From Linanthus parryae (lineage: Eukaryota > Streptophyta > Magnoliopsida > Ericales > Polemoniaceae), in contig JALGPY010000002.1 of assembly GCA_023055425.1 (NCBI GenBank), forward strand, positions 139,931,927 through 139,995,926: a stretch of 64,000 bases of DNA, written 5' to 3'. Below the pieces are notes generated by a model that ran no database searches, had not been told where the DNA came from, and worked only from the letters and a program-made list of their open reading frames with translations. Shown here piece by piece: positions 30,926 through 41,246 of this stretch. Each line of letters opens with the position of its first letter. Position 1 is the first letter of the stretch. A program made the translations under genes and the position numbers.

Positions 30926-32239
30926 GTAGTCAGAAATATTTTTTCACACTAATCATTTGTAAATATGACTTTATGTCTCCAATGATATAAAATTAATGTA
31001 AAATTGTCCTAAACAACTAATAAAAATTTGGTGTGGATTCAACCAATTTCTATTTTTGCCATCACATTTTATGGTAAAAAATAATTTGGTATAGGATAGG
31101 ATTTGGAGGTACAGTGGGAGATGCGCTACACCATTTCACAAAAGCTACACCAAATATAGAATTTGATGATTTGGTATTTTTTTGGTCAATAACTGTGGGA
31201 GGCCTAAAAAAAATCACATTTTTTTTTGTAATTTGATGATTTGGTGATTTGTTCTGGGAGACCGAAAACACCAAATTTTACCATCAAATATAGGATTTGG
31301 TAGACTGTAGAAGAAGCTCTTAGGGTACATTTGGTTTTTCAAAATTAGCAATATTAGTTGGGATTAGATTATATAAAATTCGAATATTAGTTATTGCTAT
31401 TTTTAGTTGTTCTGGACTAATTTTAATATTGGAACTAAATAGTGAAAAAATGAGGTTTAATACGCCAAATTAGTCCCCACGCACATGTAATACGTCATGT
31501 CTGCGTGACAATCTAGATGAAATTCTCGTTTTGATAGCTGAAATTGGGATAATTTGCATCTGCTCACACATACATCTGATCATTATTGCTAGGAGGTTGT
31601 GGAACCTACGATTCATCACTACTTCTTCCACTCGCCCATGCGCCAAAGTTTAAAGACTGTGATACTCTAAGCATGTTATCAACCTCATAGTCAAATAGAT
31701 TAGACTGGTGTCAATTAGATTTTTTAAAGTGTTATTTAATCATTTTGCAGTTTCGCGTTATATTGTTTAGTAATATATTTTTTAGAATCGTTATGGAATT
31801 CATGATTTAGTGAGAAATTTGATGATTTGTTGCGGGAGGACAAAAATTCGAGTCTCTAAATTTGATGAAATGATGAAATAACTATCTGATGTAAAAAATT
31901 AGTGAAAATTGTGAGAAACCAAAAGTACTATTTTTACATCCAAAATGGAGAAATCGTGTTTTGAAGGTTAATTGTGAGAGACTAACTATTTTTCTCCACT
32001 AAGTATGAATTTTGATGTAAAATTTAATATCAACTATGAAAGACGTTCTAACAAGATTTGGTTGTGTAGCTCTTTCACACCCGGAGTTTTTCTAAACAAA
32101 AGTTATTTAAATCCAATATATCTCAAAAGAAAATCAATCCTATTTTTTGTTACCGTTTGACTGGTTTGAGCTGCATGTAAACCACTGCACTAATTTCATG
32201 ACTCTGTAACACTGCCGGAGGAGGTGCCGGGTAATGTAC
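30926..32239. other. AT-rich intergenic DNA, possible decayed MITE-like sequence
   Basis: No gene is seen. Repeated phrases such as gatgatttggt (about 31160-31250) and similar wording near 31810-32040 suggest an old non-autonomous DNA element, but I could not pair terminal inverted repeats or a target-site duplication. Confidence 0.4.
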
Positions 32240-32241
32240 TA

Positions 32242-32501
32242 CTACCTCCGTTTCTTCTCTATCACACCGGTTTGACTTTTACCACTATTCACTGGGTCAC
32301 TTTGACCCGATGATTTGGGTAGCAAAACGATTGAATTTTTTGATAAATTTTTCATGGTGTTGTAGAGTAAAAGCTGCTCTATAAAACAGTGAAAAAATTA
32401 TCAAAAAATTTAATCGTTTTGCTATCTAAATCACCCGGTCAAAGTGACTCAAATACGAGTCAAAAAGTCAAACTGGTGCTATAGAGAAGAAACGGAGGTA
32501 G
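32242..32501. mobile_element. Stowaway-type MITE, 260 bp, TSD TA
   Basis: Terminal inverted repeats ctacctccgtttcttctctat / atagagaagaaacggaggtag are flanked by TA at 32240-32241 and 32502-32503. The CTCCGT-type end and TA duplication are the Stowaway (Tc1/mariner) signature. Most of the length is one long imperfect hairpin (gggtcactttgaccc... on one arm, its complement on the other). It lies about 0.5 kb upstream of the PI4K gamma leader. Confidence 0.92.
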
Positions 32502-32503
32502 TA

Positions 32504-33050
32504 CTACCCTAGCATTGTACGATCCAATTCTTGTCCATTTACACACCGATACACCGGTCCCACATTAGAATCCGGTATACCTTTCCACTCCCCCTCCATA
32601 CCGTACGTACACGATTACACGTGACGAATTCCTCTCTCCCCTATCAAGTCGAGGGCAATGTCGTCATTGCAGATCGGCACGGAATTTGTCGAAACCGCCC
32701 TCAATCGTCGCTGACACCCACCACGTCACAACCCAATTACACCTCTCCACGTTAACACTCTCGACGTCCCCAGATTGCACCCTCTGGCAGAAACCAACGG
32801 ACGAGATCGGTTCACCAGCGTTTCTAGACTCTTCCTCCCTTTTCTCTTGATGAAGTGAAAACCGTACTGTAATTGATGCTTTTAACTCTGGTTAGATATC
32901 GAGTTAACCATGGTTGATTAGGCCTCCACTTCAGTGCAGTACTAGTTACATTACATACATACACATCCATATCCATCCCAGGAGGAGGAGGTAGGAGACG
33001 ACAAACGAAAATTCTAAACACACAGACGTATCAATACCGTATCTGCGTAT
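32504..33050 (+). promoter_or_regulatory. upstream region of the PI4K gamma gene
   Basis: This is the space between the MITE and the GA-rich start of the probable leader. A G-box (CACGTG) lies at 32618-32623 within acacgtgacg. A weak TATA-like gtataag is at 33048-33054. The transcription start cannot be fixed by eye. Confidence 0.4.
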
Positions 33051-34249
33051 AAGAGAGACGATTCAGAGAGAGAGAGAGAGAGTGTGGGAGAGTTGAGAAG
33101 CGGTGGTAGGAGAAGAAGCTTCTGATTCGGATCCTGGCCATTGAAACGTACTGATTCGCGCCGTTCTTTGCGGCGGTTGAATCACCGGCCGGCGATCAGC
33201 GGTGATTCTTCTTCCGGTATCGTCGGTTCTCTTTCTGGTTCTTATAAGTTTTCCGATCCGGTGAGTTAAGTTTATCAAATTTCTTCCGTCTTTTCGCGTA
33301 TGTTGTGTTTCGGTGATCAGGCTATAATGACTTGATCGAAACAAATTTTGGAGTGCTTCATTAATTTGCTTTGTACAGTCGGTTGAAAATAAGTTCCGAT
33401 GAATTTGATGATATTGTCCATGTGCCGTTCATCGATTGAGAATGAATGATACGAATTTTTGGAACATCTTTTTCAGAAAATGAATCCCCAATTTTAAGCG
33501 TTTTATTTTTTTATTTTAATTTCTAATTACTGATAGCAGTTTCAAGATGTATTTTTATTAGCAAGAACTCCATGAGAAAATGATTTTCTGGATCTTGAAT
33601 AGTATAGTTTAGGCACATATTGATACTGATAATGGTGGAAGTGTTATGGATCATGATTCAGAATGCAATCAGTGAGACATGTTAATTTTTGTTCTCTGAT
33701 TTCCGGTGTTATGTTACTTTATGAACTGCTATCTATGACCTGAAATGGTAAATCAGAGTTCTAGACTGATCTTAGTTCTATTAGTGAACAAATAGTTGTA
33801 GGAGAGTTGTGCGGTCAGTCAGTACATAAATTTGTAACTTGTTGCTGAACTTTGAGAAGTCCTTACTGTGAGCAACTGTTGGGGGCTTTTTCTTTGTTTA
33901 ACCTTTTTTGGTGCTTTATATTCAAATAAAGTGCTGATGGAGTAATACTTGTTTGCAAGCTTGCTTCCATTACAGATTATCCTCACCAGAAGTCTCTGCA
34001 TATCTCAATTGAGCCACCCCTGTGACTCATTCATCCAATAGTTTGCAAAAACAATATCCACCATGGTATCTATGGCATCGGTTGAGCATCAAACTTGTTG
34101 ATTGATGATTGTGTGGGAATCTTACATCTTTGCCATTCAATCGGGCTTGGCTTCTGGGTTAGGCGTCCGTGTGAAAGAGAGGCACAAGAACTCCTCTGCT
34201 GCCATCTTTGTGGCAGCGTTTGGTTCTTTTTGTTCAGTCTCTTTCATTC
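33051..34249 (+). other. 5' leader of PI4K gamma with a 715-bp intron
   Basis: A GA-repeat (33066-33082) marks the likely first exon. It ends at a consensus donor (ccg/gtgagt, 33261). The T-rich segment to 33975 ends with the acceptor ttccattacag. Exon 2 then runs from 33976 into the CDS. A leader intron is common in plant PI4K gamma genes. The first exon's start is a guess. Confidence 0.6.
34063..34101 (+). promoter_or_regulatory. short upstream ORF in the PI4K gamma leader
   Basis: An ATG in good context (ccaccATGg) opens a 12-residue ORF ending with TGA at 34099-34101. It precedes the main start by 187 bases and ends four bases before the next upstream ATG. It could reduce initiation at the main ATG if transcribed as predicted. 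Confidence 0.5.
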
Positions 34250-34317
34250 ATGTCTCCCAACTTGGACAGCCCTGTTCAGACTCAGATGGCTACGACAGTT
34301 TTCAAGAATCCACTTAG
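34105..34317 (+). promoter_or_regulatory. 70-residue upstream ORF overlapping the PI4K gamma start
   Basis: The ATG at 34105 opens a 70-codon frame that ends at 34317, 68 bases inside the kinase CDS in a different frame. Ribosomes translating it would pass the main start. A splice acceptor-like ttgttcag at 34229-34236 could remove it in some transcripts. Whether the peptide is conserved is untested. Confidence 0.4.
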
Positions 34318-36199
34318 TGGGGAGTACCATGGAAGCAAGAGGACGGAAGGAAAGCCAGCTGGGACAAGACGCGTGTTTGTGCAAACTGAAAGTGGTTGTG
34401 TACTGGGAATGGACTTGGATCGGAGTGATAACGCCCATACTGTGAAGAAGAGGCTGCAGCTTGCCCTTAATGTTCCAACCGAAGAGAGTTCGTTGACATT
34501 TGGTGATATGGTGTTGAAAAATGACCTTAGTGCTATCAGAAATGACTCTCCTCTGCTTTTGACAAGGAACTTCATGCATAGAAGCTCTTCGACTCCTTGT
34601 CTCTCACCAACTGGGAGGGACATCCAGCAGAGAGACCGAAGTGGTCCTATTGAGATTTTAGGGCACTCTGTCAGCTCTCCTAGAACTAAACAGCTTGTTA
34701 ATGACATTGTTCAAGCAATGAAGGTTGGAGTTGATCCTATTCCTGTTCATGGCGGACTAGGAGGTGCTTATTATTTTAGAAACAGCAGAAGTGAGTGTCT
34801 TGCCATCGTTAAGCCAACCGATGAAGAACCTTTTGCCCCAAACAATCCCAAAGGTTTTATTGGTAAAGCTCTTGGCCAACCAGGTTTGAAACATTCAGTT
34901 CGGGTAGGGGAAACAGGATTCAGAGAGGTTGCAGCTTATCTTCTCGATCATGATCATTTCGCGAATGTTCCTCCAACTGCACTGGTGAAGATTACACACT
35001 CCATCTTCAATGTCAACGATGGGGTAAGTGGGATGAAGTCGCACAAAAAGAAACTTGTAAGCAAGATTGCATCGTTCCAGCAGTTCATCCCACATGATTT
35101 TGATGCCAGCGATCATGGAACCTCAAGTTTCCCAGTGACTGCTGTTCATCGTATTGGGATACTCGACATACGGATCTTTAACACGGATAGGCATGCGGGG
35201 AATCTTCTAGTAAGGAAGCCAGATGGTGTTGAGAGATTCGGCCAAGTGGAGCTCATTCCAATTGACCATGGTCTCTGCCTGCCTGAATGTTTGGAGGATC
35301 CTTACTTTGAATGGGTTCATTGGCCTCAGGCTTCAATTCCATTTTCAGATGAAGAGCTTGAGTATATTGAAAATCTTGATCCTGTTTGGGACTCACAGAT
35401 GCTGAGAAGTGAACTCCCAATGATCCGAGAAGCTTGTCTCCGAGTTCTGGTCCTTTGTACTGTTTTTCTCAAGGAAGCAGCTGCGTTTGGACTGTGTCTA
35501 GCAGAAATTGGTGAAATGATGAGCAGGGAGTTCCGCAGTGGTGAGGAGGGACCTAGCGAGCTTGAACTTGTATGCATTGAGGCAAAGAAGCTGATTTCTG
35601 AGATGGAAGTATACTCCCCAATGGCTGAAGCAGGAGAAGATGGAAATTTTCAGTTTGATATCGATAGCGATGAAGGAGAATTCAATTATTATAATACCAA
35701 AATGGCAGCAACGGATGAAATCTTTACCGGAAAGCCATTCAATATTGGATTTGGAGGTGGTAGTCGCCGCTCGCCATTTTCCAAGTTCAATCGAAGTATT
35801 GAGGAAGAGGAGGAAAGTGATGAGACATTAGAAGACCACTGTATGGGCTTTGCTGGCCTTCCTCCACTGCATGGGAAGATGCATCATCCTAAGTCCAAGC
35901 TATCCGAGCCAGTGAAGAATGTTACTCCAGTGAACAAGAACCAGAAGTTTTCTAAAAGCTCTGGAGGAAAAAAACCAGAGCATCGGTATCTGGAAAGCTC
36001 ATCATCTGGCCCAATGAGTGCCACTGAGCAGCTTCCTGCTAGTCCGACCTTTGTGACTGTAGCAGACATGAAGGACGAAGAATGGCTGCTGTTTCTGGAG
36101 ACATTTCAGGAGCGCCTCTACCCAGCGTTCTCAAAGCGCAAGTCCTTGGCCCAAGCTCAGAAACAGAGACAGAGGTTAGGGACTTCGTGCCAGTTTTGA
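34250..36199 (+). CDS. PI4KG7: phosphatidylinositol 4-kinase gamma (ubiquitin-like domain kinase), PI4KG7-like
   Basis: A single uninterrupted 649-residue ORF. I chose the ATG at 34250 (MSPNLDSPVQTQMA) because this N-terminus matches the plant gamma-7/gamma-5 type; the reading frame has no better upstream ATG. Residues 41-106 form one ubiquitin-like domain (RRVFVQTESGCVLGMDLDR). The PI3/4-kinase-like catalytic domain spans about 155-440, with a glycine-rich loop (GGLGGAYYF, 168-176), the lysine of AIVKPTDEEP (K188), the catalytic loop NTDRHAGNLL (D313, N318) and the metal-binding IDHG (D339). The C-terminal third is acidic, Ser-rich and probably disordered, ending QRLGTSCQF. Family members are known as type II-like PI4 kinases; several plant ones instead phosphorylate proteins and bind ubiquitin-pathway partners. 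All key residues are intact. It is the only host gene here; a MITE and a Tat element lie upstream, a copia element downstream. Confidence 0.95.
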   Translation: MSPNLDSPVQTQMATTVFKNPLSGEYHGSKRTEGKPAGTRRVFVQTESGCVLGMDLDRSDNAHTVKKRLQLALNVPTEESSLTFGDMVLKNDLSAIRNDSPLLLTRNFMHRSSSTPCLSPTGRDIQQRDRSGPIEILGHSVSSPRTKQLVNDIVQAMKVGVDPIPVHGGLGGAYYFRNSRSECLAIVKPTDEEPFAPNNPKGFIGKALGQPGLKHSVRVGETGFREVAAYLLDHDHFANVPPTALVKITHSIFNVNDGVSGMKSHKKKLVSKIASFQQFIPHDFDASDHGTSSFPVTAVHRIGILDIRIFNTDRHAGNLLVRKPDGVERFGQVELIPIDHGLCLPECLEDPYFEWVHWPQASIPFSDEELEYIENLDPVWDSQMLRSELPMIREACLRVLVLCTVFLKEAAAFGLCLAEIGEMMSREFRSGEEGPSELELVCIEAKKLISEMEVYSPMAEAGEDGNFQFDIDSDEGEFNYYNTKMAATDEIFTGKPFNIGFGGGSRRSPFSKFNRSIEEEEESDETLEDHCMGFAGLPPLHGKMHHPKSKLSEPVKNVTPVNKNQKFSKSSGGKKPEHRYLESSSSGPMSATEQLPASPTFVTVADMKDEEWLLFLETFQERLYPAFSKRKSLAQAQKQRQRLGTSCQF

Positions 36200-36550
36200 G
36201 TCTGGGACTAACTGTTTATTTTTCCGTAGAAATCATGAATACGGGGAAATACTGATGAATAAGCCGCAGGTTCGAGGGAGTGAATGAATTTTATGAGGTA
36301 GCGTTGGTTGGTTTTATGGGGTCTCTCCTTCGGAAGTTACTAGTAGGTTTGGGAGGGACCTGTAGGTGAAAGTAGTAGTGTAAATATGCTTTCAAAACAG
36401 CTGAGTGGAAGGAGCAGGCTAGGGTATGGCTCCTTTTTTTCCCTGTTTGATGATGTTTTTTATTTGTTGTTTCTTTCACTCACTCCTTGTGAACTTGTTT
36501 GATAAATAAGATGTACTGCTTTGAAGCCGAATATAATCAATGATGTTGTG
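36200..36550 (+). other. 3' untranslated region of PI4K gamma
   Basis: AT-rich DNA after the TGA at 36197-36199. Possible polyadenylation signals are aataag near 36505 and aatataatcaatg near 36530. The end is approximate. Confidence 0.5.
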
Positions 36551-38082
36551 TAACTATATAACTATGACCTTTCATGTTAGTTTCTGGTTATGTGAACTGG
36601 CCTGCTTCTGAGATCTATGGACCTGCTGTTCTTTGCATTAGGTTTCTTCTAGTTCTCACCGAAGATGGAATATGATAATCGAGACAATTCGGATTCTTGG
36701 ATTGATCAGTTCAATTGGCTAGAAATGAAATTAGATTGACCAGAACCTTCTACTTGAATGAAATTAGATTTTTTGTGGCACAAGCTTGGGCACATTATGT
36801 CATTCTACATCGTTTATGTTATCGTGTTGAACTAAGATTTTTCCGAAAAAAGTTTAGTTGGGTTTGAACTCTGAGCTCGCTACATTGTTTCGCATTAGGG
36901 AGAGGGATTACAAGATGATCCAATGTCAAGAGGCAATGTTTTGTACTGTAGTGTCATTTGAGCTAACTCAATAAAAGCCTGACTTAGGTCTCTAGTGTGA
37001 TTTGAGCTAACAACACAATAACAAACATGACTTATGTTTAGAAGTGTTTAGAGTCATGCGTTTAGTCCATCGTTTAGTCTGAATAGTGAAAGGTTTCTCT
37101 CCGTACTTGACCTAGAGATTTTAGGGACTTGGGTTAATTCTTTTTCTGCATTTTGTCAGTGTCATGCGTTGTCCTCCAGTGAATTTTTTGACGCATAAAA
37201 ATAATTTAAGTGGATTTACCGTCGTCAATAAAGGATTTTTCAAATGCATTCTAGAGTGCTTTATCCATCTGTTCGTTATGTCATACCGTATCGGTATGTT
37301 TTATCTTATTTTATCTTGGAAAATGTCTAGGTTCTGTGTAAGATGGCGCATTTGGATTTTCTTCATGTCTCAAATTACATTGATGTTGCTTTGTTTCTAT
37401 TCTTGGATTGCGAAATTTAATGTTTTATCGGAAAAAAGTTCAGTACTCTTAGAACCGCTTATATGGTGCTCTTATGAGTATTAAGACCACAAATTTTTTT
37501 TTAAGCTACTCACACTCTCATGGTCCCCATATTTCGATGAATCATGTCAAGTGTCAGCAGCTTTTGAGCGCACTGAAATTTTAAATTATTTTTTTATCTG
37601 TCACTAGATTGATTGTTGAATACTTGAATGTAATTTTGTCATGCTTGTTGAAACTCTAGAAATCATAGTTGAATGATGCGTCACAAGGGGAAAGGATATA
37701 AATTCATGAACCAAACACCGGGACATAACATGATGGGTCGTAAGACAAAACCATGTGTTGGATTGGCCTTTCAACTCAGTGGTACATTCACTTGGAATGG
37801 GTCTAATAGTGTCACATTTTATTTCCCTTTTCGCCGGAAGTGAATATTAACATTAAAATGAAACGGAACTCCAAGTTTGGAGAGAAAAAAGATGAGTGCT
37901 ACAAAAGGTTTCGTGAAGAAATATCACATAACAGATGGATGTATCATTTGTTACTTTATTAGTGCAACATGATAGAAACCACCGATTTAGGTTTTTAAGT
38001 AATATAGACCACTGAATCCTAGAATGTGCAAAGCGAAAACACACATAAAATTGACATGACATTGACAAAATTACTATGGGTG
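36551..38082. other. intergenic DNA, no gene seen
   Basis: The longest ORF (106 codons at 37164) has no recognisable motif and looks like chance. AT-rich; no paired repeats or RNA genes found. Confidence 0.5.
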
Positions 38083-38087
38083 TAAAC

Positions 38088-38241
38088 TGTTATGATATGT
38101 AGAATGCTTGTTTTGTAATTACGTAAGAATATAAGGAGTTAGGTCAGTATTTATACCTTTTTTGTATAGCTTATATGTAGGTCTCAGTACAACTTTTGAC
38201 TTTGACGAATACAGATTATTCTTCCATCAATAATCTCATCA
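38088..38241 (+). repeat. 5' LTR of the complete copia element
   Basis: It begins tgttatgatatg and ends aatctcatca, 154 bp, preceded by TSD taaac. It matches 43170-43323 except at five positions. Confidence 0.95.
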
Positions 38242-38256
38242 TGGTATCAGAGCCAT
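38242..38256 (+). promoter_or_regulatory. primer-binding site, initiator tRNA-Met type
   Basis: tggtatcagagccat directly follows the 5' LTR and is complementary to the 3' end of plant initiator tRNA-Met, the usual primer of copia elements. Confidence 0.9.
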
Positions 38257-38943
38257 CTAGGTTCTAGGGTTTTGTCTCGCCATCGTAACTCACGGATAGG
38301 ACCTCGTTCGACCGTCTTCCGATCGTCGAAACATCTCACCTTCCTGTCCAACTGAGTCAGAACAGAAATCGGATGCAGGTCCCGAAGTTTCGAAGCAAAC
38401 GGCCAATCGACGCGCGCGCACGCGTCTCCTAAGACTTTGCTTCTCCGCTGCCACGCCCACGCTCCGTCCAGCGATGGTGTGACTCCCGGCTCGTTCTCTG
38501 GCACACGGCTAAGTCGCGGCTCGCGGCTCCATGTTTTTGATCCAGCTCAGCCGATTCAGATCCGGCTTCCGTTCGGCTTACGAAGTAGAAAGTAGCGCCG
38601 CCGGCTCACACGGCTTCTTCGCGGCTTCCGCATCCGTCCAGCGAATTCTTGGCTCCTACGCGGCTTCCGAAGCCGAAGTCAGCCGTTTCAGCCTTTGTTC
38701 CACTGCTCTGCTCTTTTCCACTGCCCCGTTCCGCTCCGCAAGCGTGACTCGCCGTTTTTTCTCCGTTTGGGCTCCGATTTGAACTGGATCAGTCTGTTCT
38801 TAAGGTTTTTCTGTGCTCTGATTCTGTTTCAGAGGTCTGTTTTGTGATATCCGGACCTAAAGTTTATGTTTTTTGATATATAAGGGTTATTTTACACGTG
38901 TTCTTGATCTTTGTCCTTATCTTTGGATTCGTGACTTGTCACA

Positions 38944-40030
38944 ATGGAAAGATCTGATGTTTCTAAGCCCATATTGAATGTTTTGGAAGGGTCTAATTAT
39001 GTGCTATGGTCTCGTGAGTTCTCTAACTTCTTGCGGAGCAAGAAATTATGGCGTATGGTATTGGGAAAAGTTCCCAGGCCTACAGAAGTTCCACCTCCGA
39101 AAGCTCCTGCAACTGAGTCTACTGTCACTCTTGAAGATCTTCAAGAAGAATGGGATGCGGTTAATGCTCAGATAATTACTTGGATTGTCAATACATCGGT
39201 TCCATCCATACGGAATCAGTTTGGTCGCTTTGAGACTACCCAAGAAGTGTGGGATTTTCTTAGCTCAAGGTACACTACCTCAGATCTCTCTCATCAACAT
39301 CAACAAATGCAGGAAATTAATAAAATGAGACAAGAGCCATGCCAATCCATCCATGCATTCTTGGCTCAAATGCATGCTGCGTGGGATCAGTTAGCACAGT
39401 CTGAGCCTAAATGGAAGTGTTCTGAAGATTTGGCTCTACACTTGGCCTATCGAGATCGTTTGCAGCTTATTCAGTTTCTTATGGCACTTGATGATGCATA
39501 TGAGCCTGTTCGCTCGTCTCTCATCCACAGAAAACCACTTCCTACTCTTGATTCTGTAGTTGCTGAACTGTTGTCTGATGAAGTTCGTCTTGCTCTGTTT
39601 ACGTCCATAGAAGCAAAGTGACATGGTTCTTGCTGCCTCTCGTTCACAGTCAGCTTCTATGTCTCGCTCACAGGGGAATCGAAGGGAGTGAAACTATTGT
39701 CATGATATTGGTCACCACATATCAGTTTGCCTGGTTTTGCAATGCCGGAGCTGTCAGGAGTATGGACATTGGGCTAGAGACTGTAGTAAGGCTAAGGGAC
39801 AGGGAGGCGGCTACAGACAGAACAACAAATGAGGTAAATCTAAAGCATCAGAAAGAACGTCAACTGCATCATCCACTGATTCTCCTACACAGCCTGATCT
39901 TGTTGAGGTAGCCAATTCTCTAAAGCTAATTCTTTCATTAGCATGTTCCAAAACTGCTCTCTCGGCAAACTCAGGTAACGCGTCATGGTACTTTTATTCA
40001 TGTTGTTGTAACCATATGACATCCTATGCA
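38944..40030 (+). pseudogene. copia gag, zinc knuckle and protease remnant
   Basis: The ATG at 38944 opens a gag frame of 225 codons (LEGSNYVLWSREFSNFLRSKKLW, ITWIVNTSVPSI, QEVWDFLSSRY) ending TGA at 39619-39621. The zinc knuckle (C-x2-C-QEYGHWARDC) lies in another frame near 39745-39785. The protease motif near 39990 reads WYFYSCCCNHMT, so the catalytic Asp of the usual W-x-F/L-D-S/T-G is replaced by Tyr. The remainder to 40548 carries the pre-integrase LWHSRLGHAS. Not functional as it stands. Confidence 0.85.
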
Positions 40031-41240
40031 TGTGTATTTAGATCAAAATTTGCATCTGTTCCTACTCCTGTCATCCATACTGCTGATGGTTCAAATATGC
40101 ATGTTACACATAGTGGATCTGTTTCTAATGTCAGTTTGTCACTTCCTGATACATACTTGATTCCTAAGCTTGCTTTGAATCTTATATCGGTGGGGCAGTT
40201 ATGTGAACTTGGTCTTGATGTTAATTTCTCTGCTAATGGTTGTCGTGTGCAGGATCCACATACGGGAAATCTTCTTGGGATCGGTCGTAGGGTTGGACGA
40301 TTGTTTGAGCTCACCAATCTTCGTCTTTCGCTGCATCTTGTCGAGTCTCGTCACTCTTTGGCTTCCACAGTTCCTTCTTCTTTCAGTTTATGGCACTCTA
40401 GGTTAGGTCATGCTTCTCCGGGTGTAATAAAGAAACTTGTTTCTAGTGGTAATTTAGGAACAGTTAGTCTGATCATTTGGATTGTCTTCCTTGTCAACTC
40501 GCAAAACAACCTGCATTGTCATTTAATAAAAGTAATTATGTTTATTTAGCTCCTTTGACTTGGTTCACTCTGATGTGTGGGGTCCTTCTCCTCATGCCAC
40601 TATTGGAGGGTCTAGATACTTTGTCATCTTTGTTGATGATTTTACTCGTTACATTGGGATATATCTTATGAAAAATCATTCTGAGCTACCCCAACTCTAT
40701 CTTGAGTTTGCTGCCATGGTAAAGACTCAATTTTCTCGCCCAATTAAAGTGCTTAGGGTTGAAAATGCTGGAGAATACAAAGAAACTGAATTCCTTGCCA
40801 CTATTCGTTCTCATGGCACATTGCCTCAACGTTCGTGCCCTGGAACTTCCCAACAAAATGGTCGTGCCGAGAGTAAACATCACCACATCCTTGACTCTAT
40901 CTGTTCCCTTCTCATATAATCTTCTTGTTCTGAGCGGTTTTTTTTTGGGGGGGGGAAGCTGCTCTCACATGTGTTTATACAATAAATCGTGTTCCAAATC
41001 CTACAATACAAAATATGACACCATATGAGAAACTCTATGGTGTTCCTCCTGACTACTCCTCCCTTCGTGTTTTTGGGTGTGTTGGCTTTGTTCTTCCTGC
41101 AGCCCCATGAACACAACAAGTAGGAACCTCAATCTCGCATATGTTGTTTCCTTGGGTATGGGATTGAAGACAAAGGGTATCGTCTATGGGATCTAGTCTC
41201 CAAGCGTCTCCGTATCTCTCGGCATGTTGTCTTCTGGGAG
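40031..41240 (+). pseudogene. copia GAG-pre-integrase and integrase, broken
   Basis: LWHSRLGHASPGVIKKL at about 40390 is the pre-integrase region. The integrase core at 40560-40919 shows D in VHSDVWGPS, then VLRVENAGEY where the family usually has S-D-N-G-G-E-Y, so the second catalytic Asp is Glu, and E in NGRAESKHH. A TAA at 40917-40919 and a T/G-run (40938-40957) follow, and then VYTINRVPNPTIQNMTPYE and LRVFGCVGFVL in another frame. A stop at 41107-41109 ends the legible part. Confidence 0.82.
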
Positions 41241-41246
41241 CATAAA

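Noticed and set aside
31060..31330. Candidate MITE with gatgatttggt repeats
   Set aside because: I could not pair terminal inverted repeats or a target duplication; left as unclassified DNA.
34282..34707. Antisense ORF of 141 codons within PI4K gamma
   Set aside because: A shadow of the conserved kinase frame on the opposite strand, without independent motifs.
37164..37484. 106-codon ORF downstream of PI4K gamma
   Set aside because: No recognisable motif, composition like the AT-rich surroundings, no splice or promoter support.
38242..38256. Possible tRNA gene fragment (tggtatcagagcc)
   Set aside because: It is the primer-binding site next to an LTR; no cloverleaf surrounds it. The same holds at 63505-63519.
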